A stretch of DNA of 64,000 bases from Psychromonas sp. 14N.309.X.WAT.B.A12 (GCF_030397575.1 NZ_JAPNXS010000007.1:124001-188000); one strand, 5' to 3'; shown: positions 7,777 through 19,080, counted from the first letter of the stretch. A program made the numbers and translations. Notes: generated by a model from the letters alone, not told the origin.

Positions 7777-10428
7777 CTAAAGAGTACGTTTAACTTCAAT
7801 AGTTTCAAATACTTCGATTTGGTCGCCTACGCGTACATCGTTGTAGTTCTTAACACCGATACCACACTCAACACCGTTACGAACTTCGTTTGCGTCATCT
7901 TTAAAGCGACGTAATGATTCAAGTACACCTTCGTAGATAACCACGTTTTCACGTAATACACGAATTGGGTTATTACGTTTAATCGTACCTTCAGTCACCA
8001 TACAACCAGCGATTGCACCAATCTTAGGTGATTTAAATACTTCACGTACATCAGCAATACCTGTAATTTCTTGTTTAAACTCAGGTGCTAATAAACCACT
8101 CATTGCAGAGCGTACTTCATCAATTAGATCATAGATGATGCTGTAGTAACGTAATTCAACCGCTTCGTTATCAATTAATTTACGCGCAGATGCATCAGCA
8201 CGTACGTTAAAGCCGATTACGATTGCACCAGAAGCTGAAGCAAGAGATGCATCAGTTTCAGTAATACCACCAACACCACGACCGATAATGTTCACTTTAA
8301 CTTCATCAGTAGATAATTTGTTTAATGATTCGCAAATTGCTTCAAGTGAACCTTGAACGTCAGACTTAAGTACAACGTTAAGTTCAGATACTTCACCCGC
8401 TTCCATGTTAGAGAACATGTTTTCAAGTTTCGCTTTCTGTTGACGAGCTAGTTTGATATCACGGAATTTACCTTGACGGTATAATGCAACTTCACGTGCT
8501 TTCTTCTCATCTTTAACAACTGTCGCTTCATCACCCGCTTGTGGAACACCTGATAAACCAAGTACTTCAACAGGAATAGATGGACCAGCAGATTCAATCG
8601 GCTTACCGTTTTCATCACGCATAGCACGAACACGTCCGTACTCAAGACCACATAATACGATATCGCCTTGTTTAAGTTCACCTTGTTGTACCAAGATAGA
8701 AGCAACTGGACCACGACCTTTATCAAGACGAGATTCAATAACTACACCAGACGCAGGGCCTGTAGAAACCGCTTCTAAATCTAGCATTTCAGCTTGAAGT
8801 AAGATGCTATCTAATAACTCATCAACACCAGTACCTACTTTAGCAGAAACGTATGAGAAGATGTTTTCACCACCCCATTCTTCTGAAATAACGTCATGTT
8901 GTGAAAGTTCCGTTTTAACACGGTCAAAATCAACACCTTCTTTATCGATTTTGTTCACTGCAACCATTAACGGTACACCAGCTGCTTTAGCATGTTGAAT
9001 CGCTTCAACAGTTTGTGGCATAACACCATCATCTGCTGCAACTACAAGGATAACGATATCCGTTGCTTTAGCACCACGTGAACGCATTGACGTAAACGCC
9101 GCGTGTCCTGGTGTATCTAAGAACGAAATCATACCTTTATCTGTGTCTACATGGTAAGCACCGATATGCTGTGTAATACCGCCGGCTTCGCCGTCAGCAA
9201 CTTTTGCACGACGAATGTAATCAAGTAGTGACGTTTTACCGTGGTCAACATGACCCATGATAGTTACCACTGGTGCACGAGATGTTTTCGCTCCACCTTG
9301 TTGTGCTTCAGCTAGTACTGATTCTTCTAACTCATTTTCTTTTGTTAGGATAACTTTGTGACCCATTTCTTCAGCAACGATAGTTGCTGTTTCTTGGTCG
9401 ATCACTTGGTTGATGGTTGCCATTGCGCCCATCTTCATCATCACTTTAATGACTTCAGTTGCTTTTACAGCCATTTTACTTGCTAGCTCTGCAACTGAAA
9501 TTGTTTCACCAATTTTAACGTCACGTTCAACTTTAGCAGCAGGTTTTTCAAATGCTTGTTGAAGTGCAGAAGGAGTTGCTGTTGCGCCTTTCTTACCACG
9601 ACGATTGTTACGACCATTGCGACGAGAGTAAGGTGTTTCAAGAGGCTTATCAGCTACTGCTTTCTTTTTCTTTTTACGGTGAGTTGGACCTTCCGCTTTT
9701 GCATCAACAGAATCTTCAGCTGCACGAGCTTCCGAAGAAGTTGTTACGTGGTAATCAGCACCTTCAGCTGCTTTACGGTCAGCTTCTTCTTTTGCCCAAC
9801 GCGCTGCATTTTCTTCAGCTAATTTTTTAGCGTTTTCAGCTTGTAATGCGGCTTCTTTCTCAACTTTAGCTAAAGCTTCAGCTTCTGCTTTTTTCTGCAA
9901 GTCAGCCGCTTCTTTTTCTAATTGAAGTTGCTCTTCTGTTTTAGTTGATTTAGATGCAGCTTGTTTTTGTTTGTTTGCTGCAGCTGCTGCTTTCGCTTTT
10001 GCTTCTGCTTCTTTCTTAGCCGCTAATTTTTCAGCTAGTACTTTTTCAGCTTGCTCTTTCTTCGCATCTAACTCAGCTTGAATTTTTGCTTCAGCTTCTG
10101 CTTTGATTGCTTGCTCTGCCGCTTTTTCAGCTTGAATCTCTTCATCAGTACGCTTAACAAAAGTACGTTTTTTACGCACTTCTACATTGACTGCGTTTGA
10201 TTGACCTTTTACGTTTAACGTCGTTTTTGTTTTACGTTGTAAAGTCATTTTTTGTTTTTGCTCACCACCGTGTTGCTTTTGTAGATGAGTCGTTAATTTC
10301 TCTTTTTCTTCAACGCTTACTGTGTCGCTAGCTTTTTTAGTAATACCGGCAGCCGCAAACTGCTGAACTAACGCATCTTCAGATTTATTTAAGTCTTTAG
10401 CGAGGTCTTTTAATAGAATTTCTGACAT
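7777..10428 (-). CDS. infB: Translation initiation factor IF-2
   Basis: 883 residues, near the E. coli length of 890. IF-2 is a GTPase that brings fMet-tRNA to the 30S subunit and drives subunit joining. The G1 motif GHVDHGKT is near residue 390, followed by DTPGHAAF (G3) and NKID (G4). The N-terminal third is a long Ala/Lys/Glu-rich helical linker (about 85-230) after a conserved first domain ([14 protein letters not shown]). Several ORFs on other frames across the low-complexity linker are shadows. It is 25 bases after nusA. Confidence 0.98.
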   Translation of the reverse strand: MSEILLKDLAKDLNKSEDALVQQFAAAGITKKASDTVSVEEKEKLTTHLQKQHGGEQKQKMTLQRKTKTTLNVKGQSNAVNVEVRKKRTFVKRTDEEIQAEKAAEQAIKAEAEAKIQAELDAKKEQAEKVLAEKLAAKKEAEAKAKAAAAANKQKQAASKSTKTEEQLQLEKEAADLQKKAEAEALAKVEKEAALQAENAKKLAEENAARWAKEEADRKAAEGADYHVTTSSEARAAEDSVDAKAEGPTHRKKKKKAVADKPLETPYSRRNGRNNRRGKKGATATPSALQQAFEKPAAKVERDVKIGETISVAELASKMAVKATEVIKVMMKMGAMATINQVIDQETATIVAEEMGHKVILTKENELEESVLAEAQQGGAKTSRAPVVTIMGHVDHGKTSLLDYIRRAKVADGEAGGITQHIGAYHVDTDKGMISFLDTPGHAAFTSMRSRGAKATDIVILVVAADDGVMPQTVEAIQHAKAAGVPLMVAVNKIDKEGVDFDRVKTELSQHDVISEEWGGENIFSYVSAKVGTGVDELLDSILLQAEMLDLEAVSTGPASGVVIESRLDKGRGPVASILVQQGELKQGDIVLCGLEYGRVRAMRDENGKPIESAGPSIPVEVLGLSGVPQAGDEATVVKDEKKAREVALYRQGKFRDIKLARQQKAKLENMFSNMEAGEVSELNVVLKSDVQGSLEAICESLNKLSTDEVKVNIIGRGVGGITETDASLASASGAIVIGFNVRADASARKLIDNEAVELRYYSIIYDLIDEVRSAMSGLLAPEFKQEITGIADVREVFKSPKIGAIAGCMVTEGTIKRNNPIRVLRENVVIYEGVLESLRRFKDDANEVRNGVECGIGVKNYNDVRVGDQIEVFETIEVKRTL

Positions 10429-10453
10429 TATTTATTTCTCCATACTGACGCTA

Positions 10454-11956
10454 TTACGCATCTTCACTAAACCAACAGATATTACGAGCTGACATGATCA
10501 GTGCCGCTGCTTTTTCTGCATCTAGTTTTTCATCAATCTCTAGTAGATCATCAACAGCTTGTTCTGCTAAGTCTTCTAACGTAACTACACCTTTACTTGC
10601 CATTACAAATGCAAGGTGAGCTTCTAAGCCTTCAAGTGCTAATAAATCATCAGCTGGTTTTGCACCCTCAAGGCTTTCTTCTTCAGCAAGCGCTTTTGTT
10701 GCTAATACATCTTTCGCGCGAGTACGTAACTCTTCAACCATCTCTTCATCAAGACCGTCGATAGCAAGTAACTCCTCAGCAGGAACGTAAGCAATCTCTT
10801 CTAGAGAACTAAACCCTTCCTCAACCAATACACCAGCAAAGTCTTCATCAATTTCTAATGCAGATGTAAACACTGAAATTACATTATCAGTTTCAGCTTG
10901 ATGTTTAGCTTGTAACTCTGCAACTGTCATTACATTTAATACCCAACCAGTTAGTTGTGATGCTAAACGAATGTTTTGACCATTACGACCAATAGCTTGT
11001 GCTAGGTTATCTTCTTCTACTGCGATATCCATGCTGTGTGAGTCTTCATCAACAACGATAGAAGCTACTTCAGCAGGTGCCATTGCGTTAATAGCAAATT
11101 GTGCTGGGTTCTCATCCCATAGGATAATATCAACACGCTCACCACCTAGCTCATTTGATACAGCTTGAACACGAGCACCACGCATACCAACACATGCACC
11201 GATTGGATCAATACGTTGGTCGTTTGATTTAACAGCAATCTTCGCACGAGAACCTGGGTCACGAGCAGCACCCATTAAGTCAATCATCTCTTCAGCAATT
11301 TCAGGCACTTCTAAACGGAACAATTCAACCAATACATCTGGCTGTGTACGCGTCATGAATAATTGTGCTCCACGTGCTTCAGGGCTTACCTTAAATAATA
11401 AACCACGTAGACGATCACCTGGGCGGAAGTTTTCACGTGGTAACATTTCATCACGGAAAATAACTGCTTCAGCATTGTTACCGAGATCTAATAAAATACT
11501 ATCACGAGTCATACGTTTAACTACACCAGTGATTAACTCACCTTCTTTTTCAGCATACTGTGCAACAACTTGTGCACGTTCTGCTTCACGTACTTTTTGT
11601 ACGATAACTTGTTTTGCTGTTTGTGTTGTAATACGGTCAAATGTTACTGAATCGATTTCATCTTCAATAAATTCGCCCACTTGAATTTCTGGGTTATCAT
11701 ATTGTGCAGCTTCAAAAGTCATCTCTTTTGCTGGGTTTTCCATTTCAGCATCAGACTCAAGCACTAACCAACGACGGTATGTATCAAAATGTCCCGTTTC
11801 ACGATCAATATCAACACGTACTTCAATTTCTAATTCGTATTTCTTTTTAGTTGCGATAGACAATGCACTTTCTAATGCTTCAAAAATTGCTTCTCTCGGT
11901 AAGCCTTTTTCATTTGAAACCGCTTCAACAACCAATAAAATTTCTTTATTATTCAT
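10454..11956 (-). CDS. nusA: Transcription termination/antitermination factor NusA
   Basis: 500 residues. NusA binds RNA polymerase and modulates pausing, intrinsic termination and antitermination. Visible in order: N-terminal polymerase-binding domain, S1 domain ([20 protein letters not shown]), KH1/KH2 ([39 protein letters not shown]), and two C-terminal acidic repeats typical of gammaproteobacteria ([36 protein letters not shown]). It is 14 bases after rimP. The leader with several terminator-like hairpins upstream of rimP may let NusA regulate its own operon (inference). Confidence 0.98.
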   Translation of the reverse strand: MNNKEILLVVEAVSNEKGLPREAIFEALESALSIATKKKYELEIEVRVDIDRETGHFDTYRRWLVLESDAEMENPAKEMTFEAAQYDNPEIQVGEFIEDEIDSVTFDRITTQTAKQVIVQKVREAERAQVVAQYAEKEGELITGVVKRMTRDSILLDLGNNAEAVIFRDEMLPRENFRPGDRLRGLLFKVSPEARGAQLFMTRTQPDVLVELFRLEVPEIAEEMIDLMGAARDPGSRAKIAVKSNDQRIDPIGACVGMRGARVQAVSNELGGERVDIILWDENPAQFAINAMAPAEVASIVVDEDSHSMDIAVEEDNLAQAIGRNGQNIRLASQLTGWVLNVMTVAELQAKHQAETDNVISVFTSALEIDEDFAGVLVEEGFSSLEEIAYVPAEELLAIDGLDEEMVEELRTRAKDVLATKALAEEESLEGAKPADDLLALEGLEAHLAFVMASKGVVTLEDLAEQAVDDLLEIDEKLDAEKAAALIMSARNICWFSEDA

Positions 11957-11970
11957 TTTTAACGCCTTAA

Positions 11971-12429
11971 TTAATCAAATTTTGGAACTATATTCGCTTT
12001 CTGGATATTACTCAGCGCGAAGCGCTCTTCTTTACCCTCAACAGAGATGGAAACAATTTCTCCATCCACATTACTAATTACACCTTTCCATCTGCGGCGA
12101 TTTTGTATCGGCATACGCAATTGGATTTTCACTTCTTCACCTATAAATGCAGCATATTGAGCAGCATTAAATAAGGGTCTTTCCATACCTGGAGATGATA
12201 CTTCTAATGTGTATTCATTGGTGATTGGATCTTCAACATCCATAATCGCACTTACCTGACGACTTACCGCGGCACAGTCATCAACTAAAATACCTTCTTC
12301 TTGATCAATATAAATACGTAATGTTGAGTGCTTACCCGCACGAACATATTCAATACCAACCAATTCGTAGCCAAGATCTTCCACACTTGGCGCTAACATT
12401 TCAGTTAGACGCTCTTCTAAACTTGCCAA
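11971..12429 (-). CDS. rimP: Ribosome maturation factor RimP
   Basis: 152 residues, as in E. coli. RimP is needed for 30S subunit maturation. Conserved blocks: [23 protein letters not shown] and [12 protein letters not shown]. The start codon is TTG (12427-12429) with a strong AGGGGA ribosome binding site 5 bases upstream. It is first in rimP-nusA-infB-rbfA-truB, directly after a hairpin with a U-run. Confidence 0.96.
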   Translation of the reverse strand: MASLEERLTEMLAPSVEDLGYELVGIEYVRAGKHSTLRIYIDQEEGILVDDCAAVSRQVSAIMDVEDPITNEYTLEVSSPGMERPLFNAAQYAAFIGEEVKIQLRMPIQNRRRWKGVISNVDGEIVSISVEGKEERFALSNIQKANIVPKFD

Positions 12430-12449
12430 ATCTATCCCCTTTCAGAAAC

Positions 12450-12470
12450 AAAAAAAGGGCATATAGCCCT
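12450..12470 (-). terminator. Terminator/attenuator just before rimP
   Basis: Arms 12456-12460 and 12466-12470 (AGGGC/GCCCT) around a 5-base loop. On the minus strand they are followed by a run of T (CCCTTTTTTTG). It ends about 20 bases before the rimP start, after the tRNA-fMet gene, so it must be read through for rimP-nusA-infB to be expressed from the tRNA promoter. The position suggests an attenuator. Confidence 0.7.
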
Positions 12471-12477
12471 ATTTAAA

Positions 12478-12516
12478 TAACAACTTATGTTTATTTTTCA
12501 TAAACATAAGTTGTTA
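12478..12516. repeat. 17-bp perfect inverted repeat in the rimP leader
   Basis: Arms 12478-12494 and 12500-12516 are exact complements (17 of 17) around the 5-base loop TTTTC. It has no U-run on the minus strand, so it is not a classical terminator. It would form a long AT-rich RNA stem, which is a candidate RNase III substrate or antiterminator partner. Confidence 0.8.
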
Positions 12517-12553
12517 GAAAGCGTACCAATTTAAAAAATCAAATACGCAAATA

Positions 12554-12581
12554 ACAAAAAAGCCCCAATAAATTGGAGCTT
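12554..12581 (-). terminator. Terminator downstream of tRNA-fMet
   Basis: Arms 12560-12569 and 12572-12581 pair at 9 of 10 positions. On the minus strand GGGGCTTTTTTG follows, which is a good U-run. It would end most transcripts leaving tRNA-fMet. Confidence 0.75.
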
Positions 12582-12589
12582 CATTCTTT

Positions 12590-12669
12590 TTGTTTGATTA
12601 AATCAAACAAGATATTGCTATTGAGCACTGCAATATCGAATGTAGTAATAAAGTAAAAATCACTTTATT
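12590..12669. repeat. Three further hairpins between tRNA-fMet and the terminator
   Basis: These are consecutive perfect inverted repeats: 12590-12598/12602-12610 (loop TAA), 12611-12618/12630-12637 (GATATTGC arms) and 12647-12654/12662-12669 (AATAAAGT arms). With the elements at 12450-12581 they make six hairpins in about 220 bases. Such stems could guide tRNA 3' processing or leader folding. Confidence 0.7.
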
Positions 12670-12707
12670 CACCTTAACAAGCTAATTATAAATTACCTTG
12701 TAGAAAG

Positions 12708-12784
<77 letters not shown>

Positions 12785-12849
12785 TCCGAACTATTGTTTA
12801 AACATTATAATAACATTCAAACTGAAACTTTAATTAAGTAATGAATTAC

Positions 12850-12942
12850 TTGTTACGAAAGCAGGATTTGAACCAACGACCTTCGCCTTTTTACCGCTAA
12901 GAAAGAGCCCGACTAACTTCTACCAAGCTGCTCCATCTCGCG
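12850..12942 (-). pseudogene. Decayed tRNA-fMet copy
   Basis: A tandem duplicate of tRNA-fMet offset by about 158 bases. The 5' acceptor and D-arm sequence and 25 bases of 5' flank (from CTCGCG outward) are identical to the intact gene, and the T-loop core is retained. The anticodon arm is destroyed: CTC is replaced by AAGTTA, and the anticodon loop by a longer insert that can itself fold (CTTTCTTA against TAAAAAG). The T stem has a mismatch and the CCA is changed. It is 93 nucleotides long and almost certainly not a working tRNA. Confidence 0.8.
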
Positions 12943-13053
12943 TCCGAACTATTGTTTAAATGTTGTTAAAAACATTTAAACTAAAATCTTTTATTTGAGG
13001 CTTAAACAAAGAGTCTTACTTTTTGTTTAATTGATTGCCTTGAAAACGCGCAC

Positions 13054-13082
13054 ATTATAGCGAATTAGTCATATTAGCGCAA
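13054..13082 (-). promoter_or_regulatory. Promoter for tRNA-fMet and rimP-nusA-infB
   Basis: On the minus strand TTGCGC (13077-13082) and a perfect TATAAT (13054-13059) are 17 bases apart. A GC-rich discriminator (GTGCGCG) follows, typical of stringently controlled stable-RNA promoters. It lies between tRNA-Leu and the decayed tRNA-fMet copy, so the pseudogene is the first thing transcribed. Confidence 0.8.
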
Positions 13083-13097
13083 TCAAAAAACATAATT

Positions 13098-13182
13098 TGG
13101 TGCGGATAGAGAGACTTGAACTCTCACGGCCTAAGCCACAGCCCCCTCAAGGCTGCGTGTCTACCAATTCCACCATATCCGC
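13098..13182 (-). tRNA. leuU: tRNA-Leu (GAG)
   Basis: 85 nucleotides on the minus strand with a long variable arm, CCA encoded, and anticodon GAG in the loop TTGAGGG. It lies 9 bases after the secG stop codon, as leuU follows secG in E. coli, and is probably processed out of the secG transcript. Confidence 0.95.
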
Positions 13183-13191
13183 TTTAAAATA

Positions 13192-13515
13192 TTACTCAGG
13201 AATTTGAGTAGAGGTATCAACTTCAACAGGTACTTCTGAAGCTTGTTCAACTGCTAAGTTTGAGAACTCTTCGTTTGTTGATACGTGATGTGAAGACAGG
13301 TTACCTAATACTAAGCTTAATACAAAAAATACTAACGCTAAGATACCAGTAGTACGAGTCATAAAGTTGCCTGAACCACTTGCACCAAATACTGTGTTAG
13401 AACCACCAGAGCCAAAAGATGCGCCCATGCCTGCTCCTTTACCTTGTTGGATTAATACAAAACCAACTAAAATAATTGAAACAATTAAATAAACAACTAA
13501 CAGTATTTCATACAT
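13192..13515 (-). CDS. secG: Protein translocase subunit SecG
   Basis: 107 residues from ATG 13515 (MYEILLVVYLIV), the start matching E. coli SecG. A GTG at 13521 is nearer the AGG ribosome binding site and adds two residues, so either is possible. It has two membrane helices (about 1-20 and 52-72) separated by the conserved loop QQGKGAGMGASFG and SGSGNFMTR. SecG joins SecYE in the inner membrane and aids protein export. The C-terminal tail after LVLGN is acidic and poorly conserved. Confidence 0.95.
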   Translation of the reverse strand: MYEILLVVYLIVSIILVGFVLIQQGKGAGMGASFGSGGSNTVFGASGSGNFMTRTTGILALVFFVLSLVLGNLSSHHVSTNEEFSNLAVEQASEVPVEVDTSTQIPE

Positions 13516-13685
13516 ATTCACATTACCTAATTTAACTTATTAAAACTTCCTGTGCTCCCACAAAGAAGCGGACGAATACTACCCAATGCTGGTGCAGATC
13601 ACAAGTGAATATTGATACAAATTAATTACTTGTTATTACAACAGACTAAACCGTTTAAAAAAACATCAAATAGTTTCACATATAA

Positions 13686-13721
13686 AGTAAGCCTGCATTA
13701 AACCATTTCATCAGGCTTACT
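13686..13721 (-). terminator. Hairpin after glmM
   Basis: Perfect 10-bp arms at 13686-13695 and 13712-13721 (AGTAAGCCTG/CAGGCTTACT) with a 16-base loop lie 13 bases after the glmM stop. On the minus strand TTTATA follows. It is a likely glmM terminator with a short U-run. Confidence 0.6.
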
Positions 13722-13733
13722 CTACAATCTAGT

Positions 13734-15065
13734 TTAAACCTTTACTTTACTTGCAAGAGATTTAGCATAACCCAATACCTTCTCTTCGCTTTCATCGGCT
13801 TCAACCATAACCCTAAAGACTGGCTCAGTGCCGGATTTACGTAGTAAAACACGGCCTTTTTCACCTAATAAAGCTTCTATTCGAGCTAACTCTTTTAGTA
13901 CATCTTCATCTTGCAGTGGATCAATTTCATTATTATAACGGATACTTTCTAGTATTTGAGGGTACTTTCTCATGCCTTGACGTAAATCATGTAGATTCAT
14001 ACGGCTACCTTGCATTGCCCCCATTACTTGTAAACCAGACACAATACCGTCACCTGTCGCTAAATGCTCTGCACAAATAACATGACCTGAATTTTCAGCG
14101 CCAATCGTCCAACCATTTTTCTTCATTAACTCCATTACATGGCGATCACCAACATCAGAACGGTCAAATGGAATGCCTAAAGTTTTAAGTGCTTGCTCTA
14201 AACCTAGGTTAGACATTTTAGTCCCAACCGCACCACCGTTTAAGGTACCTTTACGTAGTTTATCACGGGCGATAATATACAATAATTCATCACCATCTAA
14301 GACATAACCAGTGTGATCGACCATCATTACTCGATCACCATCACCATCAAAAGCGACACCAAAGTCCGCTTTTTCTTCAATAACACGTTTTGAAATGGCG
14401 TCCATACTGGTCGCACCACAATTAAGGTTAATATTTACACCATTTGGCTCAACGCCCATAGCAATGACCTCAGCACCTAACTCACTAATGACTGAAGGAG
14501 CAATATGATAAGTCGCACCATTAGCACAATCGACAACAACCTTTAGACCAGCAAGACTAAACTCAGAAGGGAAAGTACTCTTACAAAACTCTATATAACG
14601 ACCTGCTGCATCATTGATACGGTAAGCTTTACCCATTTCACTACTATCAACACACTTCAATTCTTTATCTATTTCAGCTTCTATTTCTAATTCAACTTTC
14701 TCAGATAATTTAATTCCTTCATGTGAAAAGAATTTTATACCGTTATCGTAATACGGGTTATGAGATGCACTGATCACGATACCAGCCGTTGCACGGAAAG
14801 TATGAGTCAAATAAGCGATAGCAGGTGTTGGCATTGGCCCCATCAATACAGGAATAATACCGGCAGAAGTTAAACCAGCTTGTAATGCAGCTTCTAACAT
14901 GTAACCAGATATACGTGGGTCTTTACCAATTAATACTTGTTTATTGCCCGATTTAGCTAATACACGGCCCGCAGCCCAACCTAGCTTTAAAGCAAATTCA
15001 GGTGTAATTAAAGACTCACCTACTTTGCCGCGAATACCATCGGTACCAAAATACTTTTTATTCAT
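13734..15065 (-). CDS. glmM: Phosphoglucosamine mutase
   Basis: 443 residues. It converts glucosamine-6-phosphate to glucosamine-1-phosphate, the step before UDP-GlcNAc for peptidoglycan and lipopolysaccharide. The phosphoserine loop [12 protein letters not shown] has the catalytic Ser at 101. The Mg site DGDGDR and the C-terminal phosphate-binding [12 protein letters not shown] are present. It starts 34 bases after folP, the usual gammaproteobacterial pair. Confidence 0.98.
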   Translation of the reverse strand: MNKKYFGTDGIRGKVGESLITPEFALKLGWAAGRVLAKSGNKQVLIGKDPRISGYMLEAALQAGLTSAGIIPVLMGPMPTPAIAYLTHTFRATAGIVISASHNPYYDNGIKFFSHEGIKLSEKVELEIEAEIDKELKCVDSSEMGKAYRINDAAGRYIEFCKSTFPSEFSLAGLKVVVDCANGATYHIAPSVISELGAEVIAMGVEPNGVNINLNCGATSMDAISKRVIEEKADFGVAFDGDGDRVMMVDHTGYVLDGDELLYIIARDKLRKGTLNGGAVGTKMSNLGLEQALKTLGIPFDRSDVGDRHVMELMKKNGWTIGAENSGHVICAEHLATGDGIVSGLQVMGAMQGSRMNLHDLRQGMRKYPQILESIRYNNEIDPLQDEDVLKELARIEALLGEKGRVLLRKSGTEPVFRVMVEADESEEKVLGYAKSLASKVKV

Positions 15066-15099
15066 AAAATAACTTTTACCATCATCGGAGATACCTTTA

Positions 15100-15930
15100 C
15101 TATTTGAAGGTATTTATTTGCTGTAATACTTTCATGACATCAACAGTTTCTCGGACATCGTGAACACGGATAATTTTTGAGCCTTGCTGCATGGCGATCA
15201 TTGCCCCAGCTAAACTTCCTGCTAAACGGTCATTTATATCACGATTTAGTAGTTGACCAAACATTGATTTACGAGAAACACCGGTTAACACCGGAAATCC
15301 TAAGTCTATGAAACCTTGAGTAGCATTCAGTAGGTCAAAATTATGTTGTAAGGACTTACCAAAACCAAAACCTAGGTCAATAATAATATTTTCTCGCTTG
15401 ATACCTTGGTCAATACACTGTTCACTACGTTCAACTAAAAACGCTTTTACTTCTGCAACAACGTCTTTATAGTCTGGCGCGCTTTGCATACTTCTTGGTT
15501 GACCTTGCATATGCATTAAACAAACGGGCACATCAGCTTCAACTGCTGCGGCCAATGCTCCCTCTTCTTGCAGCGCTCGCACATCATTAATAATATTAGC
15601 ACCCGCTTTTACTGCTTCACGCATCACTTCTGCTTTACTAGTATCAATAGAGATCCAGCAGTCTAACTGTTGCTTGATCGCTTTAATAACAGGTATAACT
15701 CTCCCTAATTCATCGGCTAACACGACATCATCGGCACCAGGACGTGTCGACTCACCACCAATGTCAATAATGGTGGCACCTTGCTCTAGCATCACCTTGG
15801 CACGTTCCACTGCTTGCTCTACTTGCGCAAACTTACCGCCATCTGAGAATGAATCTGGAGTTACATTTAAAATCCCCATAATTTGTGGCTGGCTAAGATC
15901 GAGGTGTTTATGTCGGCTGGTTAATATCAT
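15100..15930 (-). CDS. folP: Dihydropteroate synthase
   Basis: 276 residues. It condenses p-aminobenzoate with the pterin pyrophosphate in folate synthesis and is the sulfonamide target. Conserved blocks are [14 protein letters not shown] (residues 19-32), [22 protein letters not shown], and the C-terminal RVHDV. The ribosome binding site is weak. A terminator separates it from ftsH, so folP-glmM must have its own promoter or rely on readthrough. Confidence 0.98.
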   Translation of the reverse strand: MILTSRHKHLDLSQPQIMGILNVTPDSFSDGGKFAQVEQAVERAKVMLEQGATIIDIGGESTRPGADDVVLADELGRVIPVIKAIKQQLDCWISIDTSKAEVMREAVKAGANIINDVRALQEEGALAAAVEADVPVCLMHMQGQPRSMQSAPDYKDVVAEVKAFLVERSEQCIDQGIKRENIIIDLGFGFGKSLQHNFDLLNATQGFIDLGFPVLTGVSRKSMFGQLLNRDINDRLAGSLAGAMIAMQQGSKIIRVHDVRETVDVMKVLQQINTFK

Positions 15931-15952
15931 GGCTTTACACTTAATTGGTTAA

Positions 15953-15983
15953 TAAAAAAAACCTAAGCAAGCTTAGGTTTTTT
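15953..15983. terminator. Terminator between ftsH and folP
   Basis: Arms 15961-15968 and 15971-15978 (ACCTAAGC/GCTTAGGT) are flanked by an A-run on one side and a T-run on the other. The structure is strong in the minus direction, where it ends ftsH. Confidence 0.85.
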
Positions 15984-16007
15984 AGTGGGAGAGTATAAAC
16001 AATATAA

Positions 16008-17945
16008 TTATTTATTGTCTTTGTCTTGCTCACTTTCTGTCGATTCAGTTTCCGTTGTCGTTTCTGTTTTCTCTTGCTCAACAAAATCTTCAACTTTGTC
16101 AGCGGTCACAGGATCTTTAACTGACTCTAGCTCTTTCTCATCGTCCCAATCACTTGGTGGACGAACAGTAACGCGAGCCATCAAATCGTCAACTTGATCA
16201 GTATCAATGGTTTCATATTTAACCAATGCATCTTTCATTGCATGTAAGATATCTATGTTATCAGTTAATAGCTGATACGCACGTTTGTAGTTAGTATCGA
16301 TAAGGACTTTTACTTCATCATCGATAACTTTACCTGTTTCGTGCGAAACAACATTAGAACGTAAACTACCTTGCTCACCAGTTAATAGAATTGGACCAAG
16401 TTTTTCAGAGAAACCCCATTCCGTTACCATTGCACGGGCAATTGCCGAAGCTTGTTTAATATCCTGCGATGCGCCAGTTGATACTTTTTGTGCACCATAA
16501 ATAAGCTCTTCAGCAATACGGCCACCATAAGCAACCGAAATACTGCTTTCTAACTCATCTTTATTTTGCGAAATCTGATCCCCTTCAGGCAAGAACTGAG
16601 TTACACCTAAAGCGCGCCCACGCGGAATGATCGTTACTTTATGAATTGGGTGATGCTGTGGTACTAATTTAGCAACAATGGCATGCCCTGCTTCATGGTA
16701 AGCCGTTGACTCTTTATCTTTATCTGTCATGACTAAGCTACGACGCTCTGCACCCATTAGGATTTTATCGCGCGCTTGCTCAAAGTCTTCTCTTGATACA
16801 GTACGTTTATTGCCACGTGCAGCAAATAATGCAGCTTCATTCACTAGGTTTGATAAATCAGCACCAGAGAAACCAGGTGTACCACGTGCTAACACAGAGG
16901 CTTTCACAGTGTCGTCCAATGGAATTTTACGCATGTGTACTTTTAAGATTTGTTCACGACCACGTACATCCGGCAAACCAACCACAACTTGACGGTCAAA
17001 ACGACCAGGACGAAGTAATGCTGCATCAAGTACGTCTGGGCGGTTCGTCGCAGCAATAACGATAATACCTTCATTGCCTTCGAAACCATCCATTTCAACT
17101 AGCATTTGGTTTAATGTTTGTTCGCGCTCATCATTACCACCACCCATACCTGCGCCACGTTGGCGACCTACAGCATCGATTTCATCGATAAAGATAATAC
17201 AAGGAGCTGATTTTTTAGCTTGTTCAAACATATCACGTACACGTGAAGCACCAACACCCACAAACATCTCTACGAAATCAGAACCGGAAATTGAGAAGAA
17301 TGGTACTTTTGCTTCACCAGCAATCGCTTTTGCTAATAATGTTTTACCTGTACCTGGAGGACCCACTAGTAATACACCAGTAGGAATACGTCCACCAAGC
17401 TTTTGGAATTTGCTTGAATCTTTTAAGTAATCAACTAATTCAACAACATCTTCTTTAGCTTCATCACAACCTGCAACATCTGCAAACGTTGTTTTAATTT
17501 GGTCTTCGCTCATCAATTTGGCTTTACTCTTACCAAACGACATAGCACCGCCTTTACCACCACCTTGCATATTACGCATAAAGAAGATCCAAACACCGAT
17601 TAATAGCAGCATTGGGAACCATGAAACAAAAATAGACGCTAGGAAACTAGTTTCCTCTGGAGGCGTACCTTCTACCTTTACATCATTTTTAATAAGGTAG
17701 TTAACTAAATCCAAGTCTGGTGCTGGGATATATGTAACAAATGGTGTTTGATTACTTTTTAACCCCTTAATTTCTTGACCATTAATTTGTACTTGTTGGA
17801 TCAGCCCTTGGCTTACTTCTTTGTTAAAACTGGTATAGTCGATTTGTGATTTATTCGTATCGTCTGATCCAAAGCCTTGGAATAAAGACATTAAGACTAC
17901 TGCGATGACTAACCACAATATCAGGTTTTTTGCCATATCGTTCAA
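16008..17945 (-). CDS. ftsH: ATP-dependent zinc metalloprotease FtsH
   Basis: 645 residues. This membrane-anchored AAA+ protease degrades LpxC, sigma-32 and misassembled membrane proteins. It has two N-terminal membrane helices (about 7-24 and 102-122), Walker A GPPGTGKT, Walker B IIFIDEID, the second region of homology, and the zinc motif HEAGH. The TTG start at 17945 (MNDMAKN) has GAGG 8 bases upstream. The ATG three codons later gives the classic MAKNLILW start, but its spacing to GAGG is too long. The tail is acidic. It follows rlmE as in E. coli. Confidence 0.98.
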   Translation of the reverse strand: MNDMAKNLILWLVIAVVLMSLFQGFGSDDTNKSQIDYTSFNKEVSQGLIQQVQINGQEIKGLKSNQTPFVTYIPAPDLDLVNYLIKNDVKVEGTPPEETSFLASIFVSWFPMLLLIGVWIFFMRNMQGGGKGGAMSFGKSKAKLMSEDQIKTTFADVAGCDEAKEDVVELVDYLKDSSKFQKLGGRIPTGVLLVGPPGTGKTLLAKAIAGEAKVPFFSISGSDFVEMFVGVGASRVRDMFEQAKKSAPCIIFIDEIDAVGRQRGAGMGGGNDEREQTLNQMLVEMDGFEGNEGIIVIAATNRPDVLDAALLRPGRFDRQVVVGLPDVRGREQILKVHMRKIPLDDTVKASVLARGTPGFSGADLSNLVNEAALFAARGNKRTVSREDFEQARDKILMGAERRSLVMTDKDKESTAYHEAGHAIVAKLVPQHHPIHKVTIIPRGRALGVTQFLPEGDQISQNKDELESSISVAYGGRIAEELIYGAQKVSTGASQDIKQASAIARAMVTEWGFSEKLGPILLTGEQGSLRSNVVSHETGKVIDDEVKVLIDTNYKRAYQLLTDNIDILHAMKDALVKYETIDTDQVDDLMARVTVRPPSDWDDEKELESVKDPVTADKVEDFVEQEKTETTTETESTESEQDKDNK

Positions 17946-17996
17946 GATGTAAACCTCATGTTTAAAATGAATATAATATAATAGTAAATCAGATTA

Positions 17997-18650
17997 CTAC
18001 AGTTTAAAACCGGTCGCCACTAAATAAACTTCGCGAGATCTCGCTCTTGAAGAATCGGGTTTTCGTGTTTTAACTGATTTGAATAATTTTCGTACTTCGC
18101 TTAGGTAAGATTCGTATTCTGCTCCCATGAAAACTTTAACGATAAAGCTGCCATCTTTCACTAAAACATCTCGACACATATCTAAAGCAAGCTCGACCAA
18201 ATACATTGATTTAGGTTGATCAATACCTGCGTTACCACTCATATTAGGAGCCATATCCGATAACACTACATCAACTTTATTATCCCCAATACGTTGCAAT
18301 AAAGCATTTAAGACCACTTCCTCGCGGAAATCACCTTGTAAAAAGTCCACACCAGCGATTGAATCCATAGGTAAAATATCACAAGCAATCACTTTGCCTT
18401 TCATTCCTACTTTATCAACGGCCCATTGTGACCAACTACCCGGCGCAGCCCCTAAATCAACCACGGTCATACCAGGGCGGATCAATTTATCTTTACCGTT
18501 AATTTCATCGAGTTTAAATACGGCACGAGAGCGAAGTCCTTGCTTGTTAGCTTCTTTCACGTACTTATCATTCACATGTTCCTGCATCCAACGTTTTGAA
18601 CTGCCTGATGCACTTTTTTTAAGACGATTTGTACTGTCTGGTTTTGCCAC
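17997..18650 (-). CDS. rlmE: 23S rRNA 2'-O-ribose U2552 methyltransferase
   Basis: 217 residues (RrmJ/FtsJ). It methylates U2552 in the A loop of 23S rRNA late in 50S assembly. The SAM-binding motif is [23 protein letters not shown] and the catalytic Lys in FIVKVF are visible. The start codon is GTG with GGAAG 5 bases upstream. It is upstream of ftsH and divergent from yhbY, the common arrangement. Confidence 0.97.
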   Translation of the reverse strand: MAKPDSTNRLKKSASGSSKRWMQEHVNDKYVKEANKQGLRSRAVFKLDEINGKDKLIRPGMTVVDLGAAPGSWSQWAVDKVGMKGKVIACDILPMDSIAGVDFLQGDFREEVVLNALLQRIGDNKVDVVLSDMAPNMSGNAGIDQPKSMYLVELALDMCRDVLVKDGSFIVKVFMGAEYESYLSEVRKLFKSVKTRKPDSSRARSREVYLVATGFKL

Positions 18651-18759
18651 AATGACTTCCTTAGCGAACGAATATTAGGATAAATAATAATCTAAATAGT
18701 AAAGGTTAATATTTAAGGGTAGAATGAACCGTTTTCAACCCTTAATGAAAGATATTTGC

Positions 18760-19056
18760 ATGAAATTATCAAACAAACAGAAACAATTTTTAAAAGGTTT
18801 AGCACATCCTTTGAAACCAGTAGTACTACTAGGACAAAATGGCTTAACCGAAGGTGTATTAGCTGAGATCGAAAATGCGATCAGCTTCCACGAATTAATT
18901 AAAGTAAAAGTAGCAACGGATGACCGTGAAACTAAACAACTTATTATTGATGCTATCGTACGCGAAACAGAAGCGTTAGCGATTGCAAAAATCGGTCATA
19001 TTGTTGTTCTATACCGCCCAAGCGAAGCTAAGAAAATAGAATTACCACGTAAATAA
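18760..19056 (+). CDS. yhbY: YhbY-type RNA-binding protein
   Basis: 98 residues from ATG 18760 (MKLSNKQKQFLKGLAHPLKP), aligning with the E. coli YhbY N-terminus. The frame extends upstream to 18724 but homology does not. It is a CRS1/YhbY-domain protein that associates with pre-50S particles, with the GxxG-type loop LLGQNGLTEGVL. It is divergent from rlmE and convergent with greA. Confidence 0.93.
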   Translation: MKLSNKQKQFLKGLAHPLKPVVLLGQNGLTEGVLAEIENAISFHELIKVKVATDDRETKQLIIDAIVRETEALAIAKIGHIVVLYRPSEAKKIELPRK

Positions 19057-19080
19057 TTACGTTTTAATCTTATTTTAAAT

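Noticed and set aside
8448-8738. 96-residue minus-strand ORF within infB
   Set aside because: Shifted frame of infB; hydrophobic composition reflects codon shadow, no ribosome binding site.
9552-9830. Overlapping plus-strand ORFs rich in Leu, Phe and Cys across infB
   Set aside because: They are complements of the Ala/Lys/Glu-rich linker of IF-2; no ribosome binding site, and the infB frame is unambiguous.
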